The notes below the pieces were generated by a model that did no database searches, was not told the DNA's origin, and saw only the letters and a list, made by a program, of their open reading frames with translations. Below, one piece after another: positions 23,092-30,003 of a stretch of DNA of 30,003 nt. Within the stretch, counting starts at the first letter, position 1. Each line of letters begins with the position of its first letter. The position numbers and the translations under genes were made by a program. The stretch comes from Dimargaris cristalligena (taxonomy: Eukaryota; Kickxellomycota; Dimargaritomycetes; Dimargaritales; Dimargaritaceae), in the NCBI GenBank assembly GCA_027576995.1, contig JANBQC010000298.1, positions 3,249 through 33,251 on the forward strand. The letters run 5' to 3'.

Positions 23092-24585
23092 CGTTGTTGG
23101 TTCAATGAAGAATACGGTGCGTCGGTGGGGATTGTTGGTGGTAGGCGTAATGGTCTAATGTAAGTAGAAGGGGAATCGAGCCGATGGCGGTAGTATGCGA
23201 CTAAGATAGTAGACTTCAAGGCAATAACAATGCTTAACCGAAAGCAAAGTGAAAAAATTAATAATAATAAAAATGTAAAAAGATAAACCGGGATAGTTCA
23301 ATAATAGGGTAGGTAAAATAAAAGGTATAATAGTTGGAGGCGATTTTCGCCTTCCTCTCTTCCTAAAGCCATCTCCCTTTGAAAACCAACTGCACTATAA
23401 TGGTAGGAGAAGAAGAGGAGGATTTGACGTCACTGAAGGTCGAGTTGCCCACAGTACGACAGACCGATGAAATGACCTGCAGTATTGACGTTACTTTCGA
23501 TTCAATGGTGGTGTGTGGCAGAGGCTGCCATTAAATATTAATTGCTGATAAAGGAGGGCGAATATATATACACTTTAATACTGCATGGTTGGCTATGCAA
23601 GGATATGTAGCGTAGAATATATATCATTGTAAAAATCGGAAAGAGGGAAAGGTGCACCTTGGCTGGTACGCCGTTTTACGCCCAATCCCAGCCAACAGGT
23701 AACCTATTCAGCGAAACAGACACTCATCACTGATGCGCACTTTAGCGTCACTAAATACGGCACTATAGTCCACTACCTCTTTAAATTATGGATAGTTTTA
23801 CCACACTTTCTCTATTTCCGGCTCATCCACCAACAAATCAAATAACAGCAACTCCGCCCACTCTTAGTACCATTTGCCCACCCTTTTCTATTCACCCCAC
23901 TCTCCTTAACCTCATTTCCCCCTTCTATACACACTACATATGTATGCCACTATTTACTATTTTATTACCCTGATCAAACCCTACTGCGACTAGATTACTT
24001 GAATAATTTTTGGGCATCCATCTGACCGCTGCCCTCAAACCGCACTCTATATTTTATAATATTAGATTGGTATTGTTGCCAGTCACTTTTGTTGTGCTTA
24101 TCTGTGTATCATTTCCAAATAACACCACTATTACTCATACAGTCCGCCAATGATGATGGTCTCTGTTCATTTAGTTGGGTGGTATTATACCATGCCCTCC
24201 TCCTCCTCCTGCTTTCAATATCGATTCCATAAAAAGAAGGGAAGCGGTATGTGTGTGGGAGGGTAAGAAATGTTGCTAGTCTTTACTTTACAATTGGATT
24301 ACCTAATCGTCCGCTGGCATTTTGAAGCTGGTCCATTGAAAATTTGTGTATTTATATTCTCAAGTTCACAGCTGATGGCGCACCGGAATTAATATGGGAG
24401 TTCAACTGGGCTGTATAATGAAAAACCCATTGGGTGAGACAAATGCCGCTGGTTTAAACTAAATCTCCCGCCTACTATCTTATACGCATACCATTTAAAC
24501 CCTTATACAGCTGGCCCGAATTTCACTCGCATAATACTCAGCACAAACACAAGCATTGGTGGCAAAAGAGTTACATCAAAATCAC
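23092..24585. other. Intergenic region, no gene seen
   Basis: This lies between the start of the EamA transporter gene and the 3' end of the 6PGD gene. It contains a 12-base perfect palindrome at 23649-23660 (AAGGTGCACCTT) and C/T-rich low-complexity sequence at 23780-23960. No coding region is supported. Confidence 0.5.
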
Positions 24586-24591
24586 TTTATT
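24586..24591 (-). terminator. Candidate polyadenylation signal of 6PGD
   Basis: AATAAA on the minus strand about 165 bases after the 6PGD stop. The distance is acceptable, but nothing else confirms its use. Confidence 0.3.
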
Positions 24592-24755
24592 TATAAAATG
24601 AGTCAGATTTGGGTTAGCCCGTTAGACGGAGACAACGCATGTAACCAATTTGGATAGAATGTACCAGTATAATATGTTGGTGTGCAATCGACTGAGTTAG
24701 AGAGCCGAATAAAAGGGTGCTCAAAATAAGGGAAGGAACATGGATGAATCTGCGC

Positions 24756-26998
24756 TTAGGCTTCGTAGGTGCCGCTGGTCACATTACCACCACGGCCAGT
24801 CCAGTTGGTGTGTACGTATTTACCGGGCTCATCCAGTAGTTCGTAAGTATGGGCCCCGAAGTAATCCCGCTGGGCCTGCAGTAAGTTAGCCGGCAAGCGC
24901 TCGGTACGGTACCCGTCGTAGAAGGTCAGCGCGGTGGTGATGGCGGGGGTAGGGATGCCGAGGTTCACGGAGTTGGAGGCAATGTAACGCCAGCCGTCCT
25001 GAGCCTTGCCCAAAGCAGTTTGGAAGAAGGGGTCGAAGAGGAGGGACTCGATGTTGGGGTTCTGGACGTAGGCGTGTTTGATGTCACCCAGGAAAGCACT
25101 GCGGATAATGCAACCGCCCTTCCACATCAGGGCAATACCGCCGTAGTTGAGATGCCAGTTGAATTCTTTGGCGGCCTCGCGGAGCAGCATGAAACCCTGG
25201 GCGTAAGAGATAATTTTAGCAGCGTACAGGGCTTGGCCCAGGTACTCGATGAATTGTTTACGGTCACCCTGGAACTTAACGTTGGTGGGGCCGGCCAGGA
25301 TCTTGCTGGCACGGATCCGCTCGTCCTTGAGAGCCGACAGGCAACGGGCGAACACGGCCTCGCCAATGAGGGTGACGGGAACCCCCATATCGAGCGATGA
25401 TACGGCAGTCCATTTACCGGTACCCTTCTGTCCAGCGGTATCGCGAATCTTTTCGACCAAAGGAGAACCATCGGTATCCTTGAATTTCATGATGTCGCGG
25501 GTAATTTCAATCAAGAAGGAGTTGAGTTCACCCTTGTTCCAGTGGTCGAAAATATCACCGATCTCGTCGTCCGAGACGCCCAGACCGTCACGGAGCAGAT
25601 GGTAGGCTTCGCAGATCATCTGCATGTCACCGTATTCGATACCGTTGTGGACCATTTTAACGTAGTGGCCGGCACCGGTTTCACCAACCCAGTCACAGCA
25701 GGGCTCGCCATCGGCCTTGGCCGCAACGGCCTGGAAAATGGGCTTGAGGTGGGGCCAGGCGGCGGGCGAGCCACCGGGCATAAGGCTGGGGCCGTAGCGG
25801 GCACCTTCCTCGCCCCCGGACACACCGCAGCCCACGAACAACAGACCCTTGGCCTCCAGCTCCTTGGTACGGCGGATGGTGTCGGGGTAGTGGGAGTTAC
25901 CGCCGTCGATGATAATATCACCGGCCTCGAGGTAGGGCAGGAGTTGGTCAATGAAGGCGTCAACGGCGGAACCGGCCTTGACCAGCATCATCACCTTACG
26001 GGGGCGCTTCAGCTTGCGGCAAAGTTCTTCGATAGAGTGGGCACCCACAATCTTGGTGTCTAGAGGTACAAGAGTTGGGGTGGATATACGACGGATCACA
26101 CACTACTGTGGTTAGTTTCCCCAAAAAATCAAGTCCTGCCGTGGGAAGTTATGTGATTCCCATATGCAGCCTTATAAATACATCTTCCCTATAAGAGAAA
26201 TACCAGAAATAGCATCAACCAGGGCGGGGGAGAATTCCGACTTACCCTTGGCTTCGTTGGTCAAAAAGTGGTCCACTTTCGACACGGTACGGTTGAACGC
26301 ACAGACCTAGAAACGGGGTAAAATGACAAGGAGTAGTATAAGTGGATATATCCATGGGGCTGGTGAGCATATACTGTTACGGGGAAATATTGATATATTG
26401 CTTATCCCCGCGGCCACTTGGCGGACCGCTAGGTAGGCACCGATTCAGACCAAAATAGTCCATGCGACTAAGTATATGCGAGAGCTACAACATCACTGGT
26501 GACCAACTTACCACAAAGCCATGGTCGTTCATATTCAAAATGAGGTTTTGGCCCTAAGGAGCCCGGTGGTTTATAGAAAGGTGGGGTAAACCCAGAAGTT
26601 CGTAGATTAACTACATGGTTAGTTATTAGTTTTGGGGGGGGGGGTACGAGCTGGCTGCAGATCCGTATGGGGGTAGTTCGGGTAAACAGATTTAGCAGTC
26701 ACCCTATTCCAGACAGCTCTTAATAAGTAAGATAGTAGGAGGGGGGTAATAAGATAGTCCCTACGACACGGAAAATACGAAGCCAGGGACTTTCAGCCCT
26801 TCTCAATTGAGGGTCTAGAAAAACGAGCCGAGAGAAGTAGGCCCAAGTCTTAAGAGTGATAGTCGGGAACCCGGGGGAATGCGTCCTCAACACACTGTAT
26901 GCCCTGCGGAGAGGCACCGGGGAAGTTATAACAGAAGGGCTTACCATCACAGCCAGACCAATGAGGCCAATATCAGCAACGGCTTCAGACGACGACAT
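24756..26998 (-). CDS. GND1: 6-phosphogluconate dehydrogenase, decarboxylating
   Basis: Cytosolic oxidative pentose phosphate enzyme: 6-phosphogluconate plus NADP+ gives ribulose 5-phosphate, CO2 and NADPH. Four exons: 26945-26998, 26512-26553, 26246-26306 and 24756-26059. The phases close to 486 residues, normal for the family. The N-terminal Rossmann motif IGLIGLAVMGQNLILN is assembled from exons 1 and 2, and exon 3 gives the NADP-site NRT. Active-site features follow: DGGNSHYPDT, GVSGGEEGARYGPSLMPGG, HYVKMVHNGIEYGD (catalytic Lys about 187 and Glu about 194 by alignment with the known Lys183/Glu190), the family signature DTAGQKGTGKW, and C-terminal RLPANLLQAQRDYFGAHTYE. Donors are GTAAGC, GTAAGT and GTAAGT; introns are 391, 205 and 186 bases. 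Exon 2 has only 42 bases. Tight packing of small exons at the 5' end contrasts with one 1,304-base terminal exon. Confidence 0.97.
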
Positions 26999-27420
26999 AT
27001 TGGAGGGGGAAGGTAGGTGAGGAAAGGTGGTGGTGAAGATGGTTAAGGGGGTCTGGTTGGGGTTAGACAAGGCCGCGGGATAAGCGAATGAATGTGAAAG
27101 GATGAGGAGTCAAGTGAAATGGGAAAGAGGAACCTTTAACAGCAGTTGGTGAAGTTAAGAGCCTAGTATCGGCGGGGTGAGGAGGTGGATTTATCTAAAC
27201 CATTTGGTTTCAACTGGGCGAGAGGACTGTATGCGTTTTCGGGAGAGGAGTGTATATGCGGTGGTGGGGAGATGACGACAGTGGGGGAAGATTGGTAATA
27301 TAGCCCTTTCCTTTAGCCAGGGAATCTAGAGTTACGCTGGTTTCAGTGAGGGACGTTGCGGAATAGGGAGGGGAAGGGTGTGTGGGAAAGACCAATTATA
27401 ATAAGCGGGCTGAGCGGTGA
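26999..27420 (-). promoter_or_regulatory. CT-rich upstream tract of 6PGD
   Basis: The coding (minus) strand is pyrimidine-rich for about 400 bases before the ATG, like the sequences before the epsin and Sec14-like genes. Function is inferred from position. Confidence 0.35.
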
Positions 27421-28323
27421 TGGGGATGTAAATACGCCAAGTCAGTGCGGACGCTGAAACCTTTGCCTACACATTCAAACGACGTACGCCAAGTATCTTC
27501 TTCGGCTGATTGGATTAGCCATCACTGGAAATCAGCCCATTCTGAACTAATCATAGATAAATATCGATATTATTAAGCCCACGCTGACCCCCAACAGCAT
27601 CTAGCCAAACGGCGTGTTTGTTGCTACAGTGTTATTTATTAGCCAACGGTACTTAATTTCGACACAACCTCTGTGCCTCTCTCCGATTCCTAACGAAGGA
27701 AGGGCCAGTCTCGTAACCGATGTGTATATATAAGAGATGCCAGCTGATTATATGAGTAATACTATTTCTCTGTCCCGCATCCATCACTAATTGATCTGGA
27801 GGCATTAACTATTTACCATTAATTCGGGGAACATGTCAGCAGGTTATATTATGATGAGATTATTCATCGCTAGGGTACACACTTCCCCCACCAAAAGTGA
27901 CTCATTAATACTAAGCTCATTAAAATATTGATATATGCCAGAAGACTTCAGTGGCAATGTAATGTAATTGCTATTACTGCCAATGATCATCAATTAGCAT
28001 CCCCCTGAGTAAGTAGGCCTTCATTCTTTAACCCCTCCCCTCAGCCACTAAAGATCAGCTATTGCAGAGGGGCCCAGGAATAAAGGGTTCCTATTGGGTA
28101 TAGTCCCACTAGATAGAATGTATTGGGTTGGGAAGGGTTTGCGATGCTATTGATAAGCAGTCAACATCACCCAGCCCCAGCCAACTGTTAGCGGGAAAAG
28201 TGCCATGCCCTTTGCCCATATAATTTAGATTAAATTAGCCTTTGGGGCCTTTATGTAGATGAACCTAATTACCAAAGATGTATATAATAGATAGCAGGCA
28301 ACCAAAATTTGAAAAATTCAGTC
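27421..28323. other. Intergenic region, no gene seen
   Basis: Moderately AT-rich sequence with short simple motifs. No open frame with protein-like content, no tRNA and no repeat pair was recognised. Confidence 0.5.
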
Positions 28324-28330
28324 AAAAAAA
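28324..28330 (-). terminator. RNA polymerase III T-run terminator of 5S rRNA
   Basis: Seven T residues on the minus strand directly follow the 3' end of the 5S gene, as expected for a Pol III transcript. Confidence 0.8.
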
Positions 28331-28446
28331 GTTGTAGCACCAACTATTCCCAAGTGGTCACCCACCTCAGTACTAAATTGGCTGATCGGGGCTTATCTTC
28401 GCAGATCTAACGGGATACGGAGCATATACCGACATATGGCCACAAC
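28331..28446 (-). rRNA. 5S ribosomal RNA
   Basis: Large-subunit 5S rRNA, 116 bases on the minus strand. It begins GTTGTGGCCATATG and ends GGTGCTACAAC; these ends pair over about eight base pairs to form helix I. The most conserved internal promoter segment TAGTACTGAGGTGGGTGACC is intact, and a T7 terminator follows immediately. The A-box region reads GATAAGC where GTTAAGC is usual, and the loop around TCCCGTTAGATC is also divergent. It may therefore be an active variant or a young pseudogene, but the intact helix I, C-box and terminator favour a working gene. It stands alone in the window, and a repeat abuts its 5' end. Confidence 0.88.
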
Positions 28447-28762
28447 TGAAATTGTTACGTTTTTAGGCAATGTAAATAGTGATAAAATAAAAATATAAGC
28501 AAAATAATACCCTCGGGTACTCAAAAATAACTAAAACATAATCAAACTTCCGCAGAAGTACTACTGGGTGAATTCTTCAGCCTTGACTAAAAAGTTGTTT
28601 TTATTACTAAGATATTCCACTGAGTATTTATACTAAAACTTGGGGATTACAAATTGGTAGATATTCAAAGACTAAAGATAGAAGATACTAAAAGATCAGA
28701 CATGTTTGTATAACCAAAATAAAAGTAAAGACAAGGGTCTTCAAATTGTATCATTGGTTTTT

Positions 28763-28778
28763 AAATGGTAAACCATTT
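28763..28778. repeat. Short perfect hairpin in repeat copy A
   Basis: AAATGG and CCATTT flank a four-base TAAA loop. It is part of a longer imperfect stem (TTGGT left, ACCAA right). Confidence 0.5.
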
Positions 28779-28820
28779 GATAGTATCACCAAAACAATGG
28801 TGAAGAAAGGAAACTTCGAA

Positions 28821-28970
28821 CTAATAATTGGATAAGTAAAATGATTATACCTATTGGTATAACAAAAACAACAGCATTTAAAAAGGTACTCATACTAATA
28901 ATTGGTTAAGGCTAAAGTTATACCCATTAGTATAATAAAAACAAAAGAATAAAAGGTATAGATGAACTTA
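28821..28970. repeat. Tandem units of about 74 bases with a palindromic core
   Basis: Two units start at 28821 and 28895 (CTAATAATTGG). Each holds an inverted repeat: TTATACC/GGTATAA with a four-base loop at 28845-28862, and TTATAC/GTATAA at 28918-28935. A weaker third unit may precede them near 28670. Copy B keeps one unit, near 29690-29760. Confidence 0.6.
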
Positions 28971-29036
28971 TAATAAGTTAAAGGAATAGCTGATACTTGT
29001 TGATAGAGTACAGCAAGGGTATAAATGTGGTACTCA

Positions 29037-29440
29037 GAAAAATAAACCAATTAAAAAGAAATATATAATCATTATATAACAATAATAACTTATAAAAAGG
29101 GAAAACTAAGGCTAGCAGCACCAATTCCTTGACTAATCACCTAAATATGGATGGTGGTTTCAATAAAAGAGGAAAAAAATATAAGACAATGGTAAATACT
29201 GTTAGAAAACCATTTCATCCCAAGTGTGGAATATTCTTTCTGATGCAGTACATGCTTACTGGCCTCCTATTGGTCAGATTTTCCCTAATAAAACTATTAT
29301 GGAGAGCTTAATCATTTCCTTGTGGTTCTTTCCTACTTTTATCTAATTTTGACTTAAGCTTTATTATCAATCTCGGATTATTATCTATGAGAGAACTTGT
29401 GGTTATTCTAACAAATACTACTATAGCTGTTTGGCTATAT
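29037..29440. other. AT-rich spacer between repeat copies
   Basis: No recognised gene. A 60-codon open frame at 29129-29311 on the plus strand matches nothing I know and shows no retroelement motif. Confidence 0.4.
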
Positions 29441-29820
29441 CACAACAGAAAATGTTACAATATTTGGCAATATAAATAGTAATAAAATAAAAATATAAAT
29501 GAAGTAATACCCTTAGGTTCTTGAAAATAACTAAAATGTAATCAAACTTCTGCAGAAGTACTACTGGGTAAATTCTTCAGCCTTGACTAAAAGAGTCATG
29601 TTTATTAATAAGATATTCCACCAAGTATTTATACTAAAACTCAGGTATTATAAATTGATAGATGCTAAGGACTAAAGGACTAGATTTGGACTAATGGTAA
29701 AAGATAATAAAAGGGTTAGACCCATTGGTATAACAAAAACAAGGGTATAAAAGGTATAAACAAACTTATAATAGGCTAAAGGAATAGCTGATACTTGTTG
29801 ATAGAGTACAGCAAGGGTGT
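29441..29820. repeat. AT-rich dispersed repeat, copy B
   Basis: Direct-orientation copy of the repeat at 28441. The start of shared sequence (TGTTAC) is at 28453 in A and 29453 in B. The two copies share long near-identical blocks but differ by many substitutions and by loss of tandem units, so the duplication is not recent. Both lose similarity after ACAGCAAGGGT. Confidence 0.75.
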
Positions 29821-30003
29821 GGTGAACTTACCACATTTTTTACCTACTTTTATTTTTTATCTGTTTTTCACACTTATCGGAAGTACGCCCCTGACGAGTG
29901 AATGAGCCCCTACCCCTGCCCCTAATAAGTATGGTCATTTTTCCTCCATTTTCATTATTATATTGTTTTTTCTATTATTATATTTTATACCCTTGACTGT
30001 GAT

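Larger units (their letters stand above)
28441..29036. repeat. AT-rich dispersed repeat, copy A (abuts 5S rRNA)
   Basis: The left part (28441-28670) and the right part (28930-29019) match copy B closely, for example AATCAAACTTC.GCAGAAGTAC and GGAATAGCTGATACTTGTTG. The middle is longer than in B because it holds extra tandem units. No protein is encoded. It could be a solo long terminal repeat, a non-autonomous element, or 5S upstream spacer. Confidence 0.75.

Noticed and set aside
25542..26063. 173-codon open frame antisense to 6PGD
   Set aside because: Same reason: it lies wholly inside the highly conserved 6PGD exon 4 on the opposite strand.
29330..29446. A second, decayed 5S gene beside repeat copy B
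   Set aside because: A few scattered matches (TCTAAC and CACAAC at similar spacing) can be forced, but the conserved 5S core is absent, and it would have to be far more diverged than its spacer.
28453..29820. Complete LTR retrotransposon with the two repeats as LTRs
   Set aside because: Only about 400 bases separate the copies, and there is no gag, pol, primer-binding site or polypurine tract; the copies also differ in internal unit number.
29890..29920. Hammerhead-ribozyme-like core (CTGACGAG)
   Set aside because: No matching GAAA core and no supporting stems; the same applies to CTGACGAG near 21360.

Overview
The window looks like a gene-poor piece of a fungal nuclear genome. Its protein genes are eukaryotic, carry spliceosomal introns with GTAAGT-type donors and AG acceptors, and include an epsin and a fungal-type Sec14-like protein. 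The introns I could place (159 to 481 bases) are long for a fungus, which fits an early-diverging lineage better than a yeast, but the sequence alone does not settle the species.

Layout, left to right: a disrupted F-box/leucine-rich-repeat-like gene (302-1884, minus); a single-exon Sec14/CRAL-TRIO protein (2555-3712, minus); about 8.8 kb with no gene I can support; an MFS drug:H+ antiporter-type transporter (12564-14779, plus), broken by an assembly gap and carrying a histidine-rich cytosolic loop; a five-exon epsin (16298-19512, minus); a two-exon EamA/DMT transporter (21742-23019, minus); a four-exon 6-phosphogluconate dehydrogenase (24756-26998, minus); and an AT-rich tail with a 5S rRNA gene (28331-28446, minus) abutting one copy of a repeat that recurs 1 kb further on.

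I rebuilt the epsin, EamA and 6PGD gene models exon by exon. In each the splice phases close and the protein length is right for the family. The genes do not form a functional cluster: they are independent housekeeping or membrane genes (endocytosis, lipid transfer, pentose phosphate pathway, two transporters). The coding strand just upstream of most start codons is strongly pyrimidine-rich.

I found no tRNA, CRISPR array, intact mobile element or gene-cluster-like novel system. The best leads are the 15-histidine loop in the MFS transporter, the 5S-associated repeat with hairpin-bearing tandem units, the F-box gene whose frame breaks sit at C5 homopolymers, and the gap that must hide about three transmembrane helices.
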